The notes: generated by a model not told the origin, from the letters alone. A stretch of DNA of 64,000 bases from Bacteroidetes bacterium RIFCSPLOWO2_12_FULL_35_15 (GCA_001769385.1 MEPB01000019.1:1-64000), one strand, 5' to 3'; positions 52,386-62,863 are shown, counted from the first letter of the stretch. Made by a program: numbers and translations.

Positions 52386-53285
52386 ATGAAAAAGAATACA
52401 TTCTTATTATATACAATTGTTGTATTGATTTCGAGCAATGCTTTTGCTCAACCTTATGTTGATGTTGTTAGTTTTAATTATCAAACATTTTCTTCAACTT
52501 ATAAAAACAACACCAACTGGAAAAATAAAACGGATAATTATTTCCTCAATTTTTTTCTGCCCAAAGTATTTAAAAACGGAAACACGTTGTTGATTCGTTT
52601 AAACACTGAAAATATCCATTCTGATTTTTTAACCTCTCCGGCCTATTCGTATGAATTATCAAGTATCTCATTGCCATTGGGCTTCAAGTTTGTAACAAAA
52701 AATAAAAAATGGGAAACAATTGTTATTGGAATACCAAAAATAGCCGGTGATTTTAGAGATAAGGTGGACGAACATGATTTTCAATATGGAGGGATTTTTC
52801 TACAGCATTTTGTTCCGAATGATAAGCTGAAATTAAAATTAGGATTGTATTATAATCGGGAAGCATTTGGTGATTTCTGGATACCCCTTGTGGGCATTGA
52901 TTGGAAAGCCAGCGAACGATTTAGTATGTATGGTGTTTTGCCAAGCAATTACAGACTGGAATATATCCTCGTGAAAAATAAAATGTATGCAGGTATAAAT
53001 TTTAAATCATTTACACGATCATTCCGTTTATCAAAAACACAAGAGTATGATTATGTGAGGTATAATGAATTGCAGCTGAAATTATTTTTAGATTGTTTTG
53101 TCTATAAAAAGGTTTTGATGTTTGCTGAACTTGGTTATTCACTAGGAGAAAACCCATTGCAATTTAATTACAATACGAAAACTGAAACAATACAAAACCC
53201 TGTTTATACACCAATGAAAAACTATCCGGTTTTTAATATTGGGATCGCCTATCGTATCCGGCTTGATCTGGAAAAGAAGGATTAG
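52386..53285 (+). CDS. DUF6268-like outer membrane beta-barrel protein
   Basis: Signal peptide, amphipathic beta strands, C-terminal aromatic-rich strand FNIGIAYRIRLDL. Confidence 0.65.
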   Translation: MKKNTFLLYTIVVLISSNAFAQPYVDVVSFNYQTFSSTYKNNTNWKNKTDNYFLNFFLPKVFKNGNTLLIRLNTENIHSDFLTSPAYSYELSSISLPLGFKFVTKNKKWETIVIGIPKIAGDFRDKVDEHDFQYGGIFLQHFVPNDKLKLKLGLYYNREAFGDFWIPLVGIDWKASERFSMYGVLPSNYRLEYILVKNKMYAGINFKSFTRSFRLSKTQEYDYVRYNELQLKLFLDCFVYKKVLMFAELGYSLGENPLQFNYNTKTETIQNPVYTPMKNYPVFNIGIAYRIRLDLEKKD

Positions 53286-53438
53286 CAATTTAAGCGAATA
53301 ATAAGCAGTGATAAAAAAGAACCAAAATATTTGCATTCACATTTCGATCGTAAGGAGAATTCTTTCTGTTAAACGATTTTATCGAAATTTCTCTCTTTGT
53401 TCGAAATGATCTAGTATAATAAATAAACCCCAAAAAAA

Positions 53439-53897
53439 ATGAGCAAAAAAAGAAAAATCAGTTATGTGCTTTTAGCAATTCTTATTCTAATTCAATTTAT
53501 TCGTCCATCAGAAAATACCGGTAAAACAATTGGCGAAAACAGCGTTGTAACCACAGCAGAGGTTAATGAAATTTTGCAAAAGTCTTGCTTTGATTGCCAT
53601 TCAAATAATACCGAATACCCCTGGTATTGTAACATTCAGCCAATTGGATGGTGGACAGCTCATCATGTGAATGAAGGAAAGGAAGAACTCAATTTTTCTG
53701 AATTCAATTCTTATACTTTAAAACGAAAATTAAAAAAATTAAAAGAAATTAAAGAACAGCTCGATGAAAATGAAATGCCTTTAAGCTCCTATACGTTTAT
53801 TCATTCCGATGCAAAGCTAAGTTCCAATGATAAAAATTTACTTCTGAAATGGGTAAATGATACAAAAGATAAATTAGTGGACACTATTCCGCATTAA
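53439..53897 (+). CDS. haem-binding domain-containing protein
   Basis: N-terminal TM/signal, CFDCHSNNTEYPWYCNIQPIGWWTAHHVNEGKEELNFSEF with CXXCH. Confidence 0.9.
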   Translation: MSKKRKISYVLLAILILIQFIRPSENTGKTIGENSVVTTAEVNEILQKSCFDCHSNNTEYPWYCNIQPIGWWTAHHVNEGKEELNFSEFNSYTLKRKLKKLKEIKEQLDENEMPLSSYTFIHSDAKLSSNDKNLLLKWVNDTKDKLVDTIPH

Positions 53898-54026
53898 AGT
53901 TAGAACCCATTACATTCATTGAACTTTAACTGTTTTTTCGAAAATATTTTTTCGTCAAATTGAAAAACAAATTTGCTTACCTTTACAAATCAATAAAATA
54001 ATCTGAAAAAATAGGAGATAATAAAA

Positions 54027-55124
54027 ATGAGTATTACAAAAGAACAAGTATTAGAAGCACTTAAAAATGTAGAAGATCCGGATTTGAAAAAAGATCTGGT
54101 AACCTTAGGTATGATTCGTGATTTAGAAGTTTCCGGTAAAAGTGTGATGTTTACCGTAATGCTTACAACACCTGCTTGTCCAATGAAAGATATGATTCAC
54201 AAGGCCTGTGTAAATGCCGTTTTATATTATGTGGATAAAGAAGCGAACGTGATTGTAAACATGTCCTCAGAAGTAACTGCACGAAAAAATAGTGGAGCTA
54301 CATTAGCAAAAGTGAAAAATATTATTGCTGTTGCTTCCGGAAAAGGAGGCGTGGGAAAATCAACGGTTGCTTCTAATTTAGCGGTGGCACTGGCAATGCA
54401 AGGTGCAAAAGTTGGCTTGGTTGATGCGGATATTTATGGCCCATCACAAACGATCATGTTTGATGTGGTAAATGAAAAACCTCAACAAAGAGAAGTGGAT
54501 GGAGAAAACAAAATGGTGCCTGTTGAAAGTTACGGAGTAAAACTTCTTTCTATTGGCTTTTTTGCAGATCCTTCACAAGCAATTGTTTGGCGCGGGCCAA
54601 TGGCTGCAAAAGCACTTACACAAATGCTGATGGATGCTGATTGGGGCGAACTGGATTATATGATAATTGATTTGCCTCCGGGAACCGGAGATATCCATTT
54701 ATCATTAGTGGGTGCTGTACCATTAAACGGGGTAGTGATCGTAAGTACACCGCAAAATGTCGCTTTAGCGGATGCTCAAAAAGGTGTTGGAATGTTTCAA
54801 ATGGAAAAAATAAATGTTCCTGTTTTAGGAATTGTAGAAAACATGGCTTATTTCACTCCTGCGGAATTACCAAACAATAAATATTATATTTTTGGTAAAG
54901 ATGGAGCTAAAAAACTGGCAGAAAAACTAGGTGTTCCATTATTAGGGGAAATTCCATTGGTGCAAAGTATTTGTGAAGCCGGTGATGCCGGTCGTCCTGC
55001 TGTATTGCAGGAGAACACACCTCAAGCTATTGCATTTATGGATCTTGCCAAAAAAGTTGCACAGCAAGTATCAATTGTGAATGCACAACGTAAAGTAGAA
55101 AAACAAACTGAAACAATTATTTAA
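54027..55124 (+). CDS. Mrp/NBP35 (ApbC) family iron-sulfur carrier ATPase
   Basis: MIP18/DUF59 N-terminus; deviant Walker [48 protein letters not shown]. Confidence 0.95.
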   Translation: MSITKEQVLEALKNVEDPDLKKDLVTLGMIRDLEVSGKSVMFTVMLTTPACPMKDMIHKACVNAVLYYVDKEANVIVNMSSEVTARKNSGATLAKVKNIIAVASGKGGVGKSTVASNLAVALAMQGAKVGLVDADIYGPSQTIMFDVVNEKPQQREVDGENKMVPVESYGVKLLSIGFFADPSQAIVWRGPMAAKALTQMLMDADWGELDYMIIDLPPGTGDIHLSLVGAVPLNGVVIVSTPQNVALADAQKGVGMFQMEKINVPVLGIVENMAYFTPAELPNNKYYIFGKDGAKKLAEKLGVPLLGEIPLVQSICEAGDAGRPAVLQENTPQAIAFMDLAKKVAQQVSIVNAQRKVEKQTETII

Positions 55125-55140
55125 TAAACTCCGAAAAAAA

Positions 55141-55398
55141 ATGAATAAAAAAAGTGAATTGCACGCAAAAGTAGAAGAGGTGTTAGATCAAATTCGGCCC
55201 TATTTGCAGGCTGATGGGGGCAATGTTACTTTAGTGGAGATTACAAAAGATAATATTGTGAGAGTGGAATTACAAGGAGCTTGTAAATCCTGTTCGATGA
55301 GTTTGATGACATTAAAATCAGGTATCGAAGAAACAATAAAGCGCGCATTGCCTGAAATAACTTCAGTGGAAGCAATTAATTTACCGGCAATGGTATAG
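55141..55398 (+). CDS. NifU C-terminal domain (Fe-S scaffold) protein
   Basis: [17 protein letters not shown]...[30 protein letters not shown]. Confidence 0.95.
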   Translation: MNKKSELHAKVEEVLDQIRPYLQADGGNVTLVEITKDNIVRVELQGACKSCSMSLMTLKSGIEETIKRALPEITSVEAINLPAMV

Positions 55399-55464
55399 TG
55401 TTTTTAGCATAAGCTTGGTGATGAGAATTTTTATTTTTAGAAATATTTTAATGACATTTTTCAA

Positions 55465-56823
55465 ATGAAAAAACTGCTTCAGTTTGTTGTATTTTTTAAT
55501 TTCTTATTTTTAATTACCTACTGTACACCAAAATTAGATATTCCGGAGCCAAGTGCCGGAGATGCAAATTTCTCTAAAACAATAGCTGTCGGAGGAAACT
55601 TTATGGCCGGTTACCAGGATGGGGCCTTGTATCAAAAAGGACAAGAACTTTCGATTCCTGCTTTACTTGCCAGGCAATTTAAACTGGTTGGCGGACCATT
55701 ATTTAATCAAGCCTTAATGCCGGATAATAATGGACTTGGGCTCAACAGTAAAGTTTGGGAAAGTTGGTTTGTCGCAGCAAGCCATTTGGGTTATAAGACA
55801 GATTGTAAAGGTGTTTCTTCCTTATCGCCATTAAAAAATAATATTCCCGTTTCATCGGCAACGCCTTATTTAACCGGTGTAGCAGGTAACAGTATTCAGA
55901 ACCTGGCGGTTCCTTTTGCCAACATTTCAGATTATTTTAACCCTGCTTTTGGAACTGCTTTTTCTACCACAGGAAATAAAAATCCATATTATAATCGTTT
56001 TGCAAGTTATCCCGGAGTATCTACAATTTATGCCGATGCGAAGGCTCAAAATGCTACCTTCATAACTGCCTGGTTAGGGATGGAAGATATTTATAATTAT
56101 GCTTCTTCTGGTGGTACAAGTGCTGCAATTCCTTCTGCTGCAAGTTTTAGCACCTATTTAGATACACTGTTAGGTGGATTGACTGCAAATGGTGCAAAAG
56201 GGGTGATCGCAACTATTCCTGATTTCAGAAGCTTCCCGTATTATACATTAATTGCATGGGATAATGCCGATTTGAGACAAGCACAAGCCGATTCGTTAAA
56301 TGATTTTTATACACTGGGCGGATTACCACAAATATTTTTTAAAAAAGGCCGTAATGGATTTGTGATCGATGATTTGAATGCTTCCGGAGGAGTAAGACAG
56401 TTACATGCCGGAGAATACATTACTTTATCGGTTCCAATTGATTCCATGAAATGTTATAACTATGGTTTGATGTTCCAAACCATCAATAACCGTTATGCAT
56501 TAGATAGCTCAGAAATTGCTCAAATTGATCGTGCAATTGCCGCTTACAATTCGGTAATTGCACAAAAGGCTGCTCAATATAATTTGGCATTGGTGGACAT
56601 GCACTCCTATTTTAATTCGGTTAAAGCAGGAATAAAATGGAACGGTGCTGATTTTAATGCCGAATTTGTTAGTGGTGGATTTTATAGTTTAGATGGCTAT
56701 CATCCGAATCAAAAAGGATATGCGTTGATCGCAAATGAATTTATTAAAGCAATCAATACTAAATATAATGCTGTGATACCTACATTTACTTGTGTTGAAT
56801 GTGATGGTGTTTTGTTTCCATAA
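55465..56823 (+). CDS. exported lipoprotein, SGNH/GDSL-hydrolase-like
   Basis: Lipobox-like LITYCTP; AVGGNFMAGYQDG N-terminal block and C-terminal DGYHPNQKGYALIANEFIKAIN (SGNH Asp/His block). Confidence 0.75.
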   Translation: MKKLLQFVVFFNFLFLITYCTPKLDIPEPSAGDANFSKTIAVGGNFMAGYQDGALYQKGQELSIPALLARQFKLVGGPLFNQALMPDNNGLGLNSKVWESWFVAASHLGYKTDCKGVSSLSPLKNNIPVSSATPYLTGVAGNSIQNLAVPFANISDYFNPAFGTAFSTTGNKNPYYNRFASYPGVSTIYADAKAQNATFITAWLGMEDIYNYASSGGTSAAIPSAASFSTYLDTLLGGLTANGAKGVIATIPDFRSFPYYTLIAWDNADLRQAQADSLNDFYTLGGLPQIFFKKGRNGFVIDDLNASGGVRQLHAGEYITLSVPIDSMKCYNYGLMFQTINNRYALDSSEIAQIDRAIAAYNSVIAQKAAQYNLALVDMHSYFNSVKAGIKWNGADFNAEFVSGGFYSLDGYHPNQKGYALIANEFIKAINTKYNAVIPTFTCVECDGVLFP

Positions 56824-56847
56824 GTATTTTCAACCATCATTGTGAGG

Positions 56848-57444
56848 TCAGTTCGAGTGTTTTTCTTTTTTTGAAAAACGGTTCGAGAACGTGTGAAGGT
56901 TCCTTCTATACTTCTCGATACTCTCCCGGAGTTTATCCTAAGCAAAGTCGAAGAGGTGGAACCTTTACTGTTCGAAACTATGTAAGTTTTTGTCTTTTGT
57001 TCTTTTTGCTTGATCAAAAAGAACGAAAAAATCAAGAACAAACGATTGCTCCACACCGGCAACTCGGCATCGCGTTTGTTCAAGCCTTACCCGCTCTACC
57101 AAATTAAATTTTGCACAAAGAAAATTAGCTGCGGTGCGGCTGACGTCCACAAAAAGTGCGGGGCTGAACGTTAAGAAAAAGTTCAGCGAACTTTTTTAGT
57201 GAAAGAGCCGGCATGAAGGGTTAGCCAAGTTTCGTGGAGATATGGCGTAAGGCTTTTGTGGGTAAAACGAAGACTTGGGGTTGGTTTTTGTGGTGGCTTT
57301 TCTTTGTTACTTTCTTTTTGCGGCAGAAAAAGAAAGTAAAAGAGAAAATGTTTCAAACAGTTATGGGGTGGAACTCGTTTGAAGGTGCGTAGTCAGTTCG
57401 AGTATTTTTCTTTTTTTGAAAAATGGTTCGAGAACGTGTGAAGG
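56848..57444. repeat. Intergenic element bounded by a 52-bp direct repeat and rich in hairpins
   Basis: 56848-56899 and 57393-57444 differ at 2 of 52 positions; internal stems include 57307-57339 (TTACTTTCTTTTT...AAAAAGAAAGTAA) and 57176-57197 (AAAAAGTTC...GAACTTTTT). Confidence 0.75.
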
Positions 57445-57570
57445 CGATTTATATGTTTAAAACTGCCGTTCACATCAAAAACTAAGTATTCTGGAAATTT
57501 GATGTAAAAAATTTATAATAAATTATTACATTTGAAGGCCTTAAGAAATAAGGCATTTTTTATTTTTAAA

Positions 57571-59937
57571 TATTTTGAAATGAAATTAATTAAAATTTTT
57601 ATTCTTTCTTTTTGTCTGTTTATTATCGATTCTTCCTTTGCACAACAATCAACAGGTACGATCAGAGGGTTTGTTTATCTGAAAGATTCCGGTGAACCTG
57701 TTTTGTTTACGAATGTTATTTTGAAAGGAACAACAATGGGTATTGCAACCGATGTAAATGGTTTTTTCTCTATTTCTAAAGTTCCTCCTGGTAACTATTC
57801 CATTATTATTACTTCAGCACTTGGATACGATACATTGCAGGAAGCCGTGAGTGTGAAAGCAAATGAAATAATAAGCAAAAAATTATATTTAACAAAATCT
57901 GCAATTAAATTAAAAGGCGTTGAAATATCAGCTGTGCAGGAAGCAAAAGAAACAGAGACACAAGTATCAGTAAATAAAATTGATCCGATAATTATAAAAA
58001 AATTACCATCCGTTGGTGGAGAGCCTGATCTTGCGCAATATTTACAAGTGTTGCCGGGTGTTATTTTTACTGGCGACCAGGGTGGTCAATTATATATCCG
58101 TGGTGGTTCGCCTATTCAAAATAAAGTATTACTTGATGGTATGATCGTTTATAATCCCTTCCATTCCATTGGTTTGTTTTCGGTATTTGATGCGGATATT
58201 ATTCGTAATGCTGATGTATATAGTGGTGGCTTTGGTGCCGAATACGGTGGACGTATTTCATCCATCATGGACATCACCACACGTGATGGAAATAAAAAAC
58301 GTGTTTCCGGTAAAGTTGCCGCAAGTCCTTTTGGAGCAAAAGTAATTTTAGAAGGGCCGATCAAAAAATATAAAGAGGGAGGGAAAGGAACTTCTTCATT
58401 TATTTTTTCTGCAAAAACATCGTATTTACCAACCACTTCTAAAGTTCTATATTCCTATGTAGATAAAGATGGATTACCATTTAGTTTTAACGATTATTAT
58501 GGAAAAGTTTCGTTCAATTCAAACAATGGAAGTAAATTAAATTTATTCGGATTTAACTTTAACGACAAGGTAAATTATCAGTCCTTGCAAACCATGAATT
58601 GGAATTCGTATGGTGGAGGAGGAAATTTTTTGCTGGTTCCACAAAACTCACCCATCATTGTTAATGGAAATTTTGCCTATTCACAATACAGCATTTTGCT
58701 TAAACCGGAAGGTGAAAAAGAAAAGAGCAGCAAAATAAAAGGATTTAATATGGGAATAGGGTTTTCCTATTTTATGGGTAAAAATGAGTTAAATTATGGA
58801 ATCGATATTAATGGTTTCCGAACCGATTTTGATTTTTACAATTCGTTGAATCGTCATATTTCTCAATCAGAAAACACTACAGAAATAGGAGGATATGTAA
58901 AATATAAATGGATCTCGAAACGCAAAAAAATATTGCTTGAGCCAAGTTTCAGAGTACAATATTATGCATCGCTATCTGAATTTTCTCCTGAACCCCGCTT
59001 GAATCTGAAGTGGAATATTGCCCATAAAGTTCGTTTTAAATTTGCAACAGGAATGTATTCTCAAAATCTTATTGCTGCTAATTCTGATAAGGATGTGGTC
59101 AATTTATTTTATGGATTTCTTTCCGGTTCCGATAATTTACCAAGTGAATACATTGACCAGAACGGTAAAACTCAGGATGTAAAAACTCATTTACAAAAAG
59201 CAATTCATTATGTTGGAGGTTTTGAATTTGATATCACCAAACATATTGATTTGAATATCGAAGCTTATCTCAAAGATTTTACACAGCTTACCAATCTGAA
59301 CGGCAACAAACTATATGAAGATTCGCCCGGTAACGCGGCCAAGCCGGATGCATTAAAAAAAGATTTTATAATTGAAACAGGTAAAGCGAAAGGTATAGAT
59401 GTTGTTTTAAAATATGATTACAAACGACTTTATATCTGGATGGTTTATTCTCTTGGCTACGTTACCCGTTATGATGGCGGTAACCTGGATGCAACCGGAA
59501 AACCAAGAGCGTATCGTCCGCATTACGATCGCAGGCACAATGCTAATATTGTTGTAGCTTATACTTTTGGTAAAAATCTTAATTGGGAATTTGGCGCACG
59601 ATGGAATGTTGGTTCAGGATTCCCTTTCAAACCTACAGGTGGTTTTTATGAGGATGTAAATTTCTCCGGAGGTATTACTACAAATTATACAACCACAAAT
59701 GGAGACCTTAATTATTTCTTTGATAATAGCCAGGTAAAAGAATTGCCTTGGTATCACCGTTTGGATGTAAACATTAAACGTACGTTTCAGTTTTTTGAAA
59801 ATACAAAACTGGAAGCAGCAATTGGAGCTACCAATGTATATAGTCGTAAAAATGTATTTTATTTTGATCGTATCAGATATGCGCGTGTAGATCAATTACC
59901 AATATTACCAACTATTAGTTTTGTGTTGACGTTTTAA
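57571..59937 (+). CDS. TonB-dependent receptor (CarboxypepD_reg-like N-terminus)
   Basis: Signal peptide; GTIRGFVYLKDSGEPVLFTNVILKGTTMGIATDVNGFFSISKVPPGNYSI; plug GGQLYIRGGSPIQNKVLLDGMIVYNPFHSIGLFSVFD; barrel end. ORF-track start 57532 is TTG; start near 57580 also plausible. Confidence 0.93.
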   Translation, partial: YFEMKLIKIFILSFCLFIIDSSFAQQSTGTIRGFVYLKDSGEPVLFTNVILKGTTMGIATDVNGFFSISKVPPGNYSIIITSALGYDTLQEAVSVKANEIISKKLYLTKSAIKLKGVEISAVQEAKETETQVSVNKIDPIIIKKLPSVGGEPDLAQYLQVLPGVIFTGDQGGQLYIRGGSPIQNKVLLDGMIVYNPFHSIGLFSVFDADIIRNADVYSGGFGAEYGGRISSIMDITTRDGNKKRVSGKVAASPFGAKVILEGPIKKYKEGGKGTSSFIFSAKTSYLPTTSKVLYSYVDKDGLPFSFNDYYGKVSFNSNNGSKLNLFGFNFNDKVNYQSLQTMNWNSYGGGGNFLLVPQNSPIIVNGNFAYSQYSILLKPEGEKEKSSKIKGFNMGIGFSYFMGKNELNYGIDINGFRTDFDFYNSLNRHISQSENTTEIGGYVKYKWISKRKKILLEPSFRVQYYASLSEFSPEPRLNLKWNIAHKVRFKFATGMYSQNLIAANSDKDVVNLFYGFLSGSDNLPSEYIDQNGKTQDVKTHLQKAIHYVGGFEFDITKHIDLNIEAYLKDFTQLTNLNGNKLYEDSPGNAAKPDALKKDFIIETGKAKGIDVVLKYDYKRLYIWMVYSLGYVTRYDGGNLDATGKPRAYRPHYDRRHNANIVVAYTFGKNLNWEFGARWNVGSGFPFKPTGGFYEDVNFSGGITTNYTTTNGDLNYFFDNSQVKELPWYHRLDVNIKRTFQFFENTKLEAAIGATNVYSRKNVFYFDRIRYARVDQLPILPTISFVLTF

Positions 59938-59960
59938 AATTTATTTTTATAAATTGAAAT

Positions 59961-59996
59961 AAAAAACACAGCAATTTTTAGCTGTGTTTTTTTTGT
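59961..59996 (+). terminator. Hairpin AAAAAACACAGC-N8-GCTGTGTTTTTTTT
   Basis: Perfect stem plus T tract after TonB-dependent receptor. Confidence 0.85.
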
Positions 59997-60103
59997 TCCG
60001 GAATGTTTGAGTTTACGCTTAGCATACTTTAATGAAATGGTTTTAAAAAGAGCATAATTGTGCATTTTTTTGCATATTTTTGATAACATAAAAGTTCTTT
60101 GAA

Positions 60104-61093
60104 ATGTGCGTTACTCTTTTAATTGAAGCGGAGTGCCGTTATAATACCTTCGGTGCAGTTATGCCGGGACGCTCTTGGCCTACACAAACCGCTGCTGACA
60201 ATACAAGCGCGGGCACTAAGCCTTATCGTTACGGATTTAATGGTAAAGAAAGTGACTTTGAAATAAAGGATATCGGTGGTAGTAGTTATGATTATGGAGC
60301 AAGGATGTATGACCCAAGATTAGGTAGATGGTTGGCTACTGACCCCTTTGCAGCGAAATATCCGAGTATGTCTCCTTATGTTTTTGGTGCAAATAATCCA
60401 ATTTTATTCATTGACCCTGACGGAAAAACTATTATTATAACAGGTACAGCTGATTATACAACAAAGACTTTTGCCGTATTACAATCACTCACTAATGAGA
60501 AACTTGTACTCCTTTCGAATGGTACTGTAATACAAGCAAATAAACTACCGCCTTTTTGTGATAAAAGTTCCATTCAAGCATTTGGTAGTCCTGTTGTTAT
60601 ACCTGAAAGGAATACATCCAAACCAGAAGGGACAAGTTTAGTTAATGAAGTAATAAATTCTAATCATGTTGTTACAATCGAAGACGCAAAAGCTCCTGAT
60701 TATGGTAATCATACTTTTCCAAACTCATTTGATGCTCAAGAACCTGGTGTTGGTGATGGCTCAAGAATAGAATTCGACCATTATGATGATGATGGAGGTT
60801 TTGACGTAAACTTAGACAGAACACGTCCAATTAGAATTGCATTAGCCCATGAATTATTGCATGCAAGAAGGTCTATAAGAGGATTGTTTGCCTCAAACAA
60901 AATAGATTCAAAAGATTCAAAAGGTCGAATTCATAAAAGTAATATACTTCCAAATGCTAAAGACCCAGATAATGGTGGGGAAAAAGGAAGACTCACAAAG
61001 GAAGAGGTTGAAATTAGGAAGGAAGAAAATAAAATAAGAGACGAGCAAAATGTTCCAGATAGATTAATACCCCAAGTAACCGATGAAAAATAA
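60104..61093 (+). CDS. orphan Rhs C-terminal tip with M91/NleD-like metallopeptidase toxin domain
   Basis: YRYGFNGKESDFEIKDIGGSSYDYGARMYDPRLGRWLATDPFAAKYPSMSPYVFGANNPILFIDPDG is the Rhs core end; then LAHELLHARRSIRGLF (HExxH) and KEEVEIRKEENKIRDEQNVPDR. Start uncertain. Confidence 0.8.
   Translation: MCVTLLIEAECRYNTFGAVMPGRSWPTQTAADNTSAGTKPYRYGFNGKESDFEIKDIGGSSYDYGARMYDPRLGRWLATDPFAAKYPSMSPYVFGANNPILFIDPDGKTIIITGTADYTTKTFAVLQSLTNEKLVLLSNGTVIQANKLPPFCDKSSIQAFGSPVVIPERNTSKPEGTSLVNEVINSNHVVTIEDAKAPDYGNHTFPNSFDAQEPGVGDGSRIEFDHYDDDGGFDVNLDRTRPIRIALAHELLHARRSIRGLFASNKIDSKDSKGRIHKSNILPNAKDPDNGGEKGRLTKEEVEIRKEENKIRDEQNVPDRLIPQVTDEK
60152..60298 (+). repeat. 147-bp identical Rhs core repeat, copy 1
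   Basis: Identical to 61852-61998 by direct comparison; offset exactly 1700 bp. Confidence 0.95.
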
Positions 61094-61697
61094 AAACATC
61101 AATTTAATTCTATTTTTTTTAATTACATACACTTCATGTAATACTCCTAACAAAGAAAAGGATGAAGTATATGAAATTAAAAATTTATATTCAGATAGTT
61201 TAATAAATATTTGGAACGAAAAAACAATTGAGTCCTTTAAAAAATCCAATCTTATTAATACAAATAATTATAACTTATTCAATAATTATGGAACTAAAGA
61301 GAGATTGGTATTTATGGGTTTTCTTTGCACTCAACTCGAACAAAATAAATTTGTTAGAAAGGTTTATGTCTTAGAAATGGAAATATCGGGAGAGGTAAAT
61401 ACTAAAATTAATTACTTATTTTTTAATGGATTAACCTCTGATACTGTATGTATATATAAAAAAACAGACCATTGGGCGTTACTGAAAAAAGAACAGTTTG
61501 ATATAACAAAACTTGAAAATTTTTTCGAACAAAACCCCACTACTCAAAATTGCCCAGAGGATAAATATAAACCTAACCTTAATCCTAGTGGAATTATCAC
61601 ATTAATAAATAAAAAAAATATTGAATCTAAAGTTTTTATTCATTTTTGTGACCATCATTTAGAAGAATTTTCTTCTATTGTTGGTAATCCCCGTTAG
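61083..61697 (+). CDS. candidate immunity lipoprotein for the upstream tip
   Basis: ATG overlaps the toxin ORF end by 11 nt; lipobox-like LITYTSC; no recognised family. Confidence 0.6.
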   Translation: MKNKNINLILFFLITYTSCNTPNKEKDEVYEIKNLYSDSLINIWNEKTIESFKKSNLINTNNYNLFNNYGTKERLVFMGFLCTQLEQNKFVRKVYVLEMEISGEVNTKINYLFFNGLTSDTVCIYKKTDHWALLKKEQFDITKLENFFEQNPTTQNCPEDKYKPNLNPSGIITLINKKNIESKVFIHFCDHHLEEFSSIVGNPR

Positions 61698-61732
61698 TCG
61701 TAGGGTGGTAAATAAAAAAATAATGTGTTAAG

Positions 61733-61757
61733 CGGAGCGTCACGCTCCGTTTTTTTA
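61733..61757 (+). terminator. Hairpin CGGAGCG-TCA-CGCTCCG followed by T8
   Basis: Perfect 7-bp stem and T tract downstream of 61083-61697; same stem as 2489-2505. Confidence 0.75.
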
Positions 61758-61815
61758 AACCGGCATCTTGCAGCAAAAAGTGTAAGATTTTTGATTACGT
61801 TTACAACACAGTTCT

Positions 61816-62856
61816 TTGAATAAAAATGAGAGTAAAAGTTGGTATTCCTTTGGTGCAGTTATGCCGGGACGCTCTTGGCCTACACAAACCGCTGCTGACA
61901 ATACAAGCGCGGGCACTAAGCCTTATCGTTACGGATTTAATGGTAAAGAAAGTGACTTTGAAATAAAGGATATCGGTGGTAGTAGTTATGATTATGGATT
62001 TAGGATTTATGACCCCAGGTTAGGTAGATTTTTAAGTGTTGACCCATTATTCGAATCGTATCCCGCATTGACACCCTACCAGTTTGCTTCAAATAGGCCT
62101 ATTGATGGTATTGATATAGACGGTTTAGAATATCATCAAAATTCTCGACCAGGTGAAATGGTAAACGGATTCCTCACTCCTGCAAAGGATAATGCAGCAT
62201 TTGCTTTAACTGAGCAGCAGGTATTAGCTGCTTTGTCAAAAAAAGTACCACCACCACCACCGCCTACAAACCAATTTCAGAATGCAGCAATTGGTGTGGG
62301 AGGGGTACAAGCAACTAAAGAATATCAAATGTTTAATTATAATGCACCGGTAATAGTGCCAGGTTATGGGTTGGCGGAAGCATATGGAGAATACAAGAAA
62401 ACAGGGCAGGTATCTTATACTAACATTGGTTTAGGAATATTATCTATACTACCTGCAAAAGCGTTAGGTCCAATAGGGAAATTAATTGGTAAGGGAGGGC
62501 AATATTTACTTAAAGGTGCTGGGAAATTAGGAAAATGTAAAGAGTTTGCTGGAGATTTTATGAAAAAAATGGCTCCAACATTAATGGAAAATGGTGCCAC
62601 TGTTACTCAAAAGGAACTTCAGACATTTTCTTATGGAATTGAACAGAATGGCAAAAGTGTGGGAACAAATGGCTATCACACAATAGTTGAAATTGTAAAA
62701 GACAGTCAGACATATATTGTAGACAATTTAAATCCAAGCTCTACAGGAGTTTTAAAAGAAGACTTTATTAAAACACTTGAAGTTGTTGATCCAGTAACAG
62801 GAGGACTACGAAAGGGAGAAGCGGCTTATTCTTTATTTAAAGAAGTTAAAAAATAA
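61816..62856 (+). CDS. orphan Rhs C-terminal tip with papain-fold-like toxin domain
   Basis: Same Rhs core start, YDYGFRIYDPRLGRFLSVDPLFESYPALTPYQFASNRPIDGIDIDG, PPPPPP linker, hydrophobic stretch, then KCKEFAGDF...NGYHTIVEIVKDSQTYIVDNLNP (Cys...His...Asp/Asn). TTG start uncertain. Confidence 0.8.
   Translation: MNKNESKSWYSFGAVMPGRSWPTQTAADNTSAGTKPYRYGFNGKESDFEIKDIGGSSYDYGFRIYDPRLGRFLSVDPLFESYPALTPYQFASNRPIDGIDIDGLEYHQNSRPGEMVNGFLTPAKDNAAFALTEQQVLAALSKKVPPPPPPTNQFQNAAIGVGGVQATKEYQMFNYNAPVIVPGYGLAEAYGEYKKTGQVSYTNIGLGILSILPAKALGPIGKLIGKGGQYLLKGAGKLGKCKEFAGDFMKKMAPTLMENGATVTQKELQTFSYGIEQNGKSVGTNGYHTIVEIVKDSQTYIVDNLNPSSTGVLKEDFIKTLEVVDPVTGGLRKGEAAYSLFKEVKK
61852..61998 (+). repeat. 147-bp identical Rhs core repeat, copy 2
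   Basis: Identical to 60152-60298. Confidence 0.95.
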
Positions 62857-62863
62857 TAAAAAT

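Noticed and set aside
56709-57150. ORFs of 61-124 aa in the intergenic element
   Set aside because: Arise from the hairpin repeats on both strands; no coding evidence.
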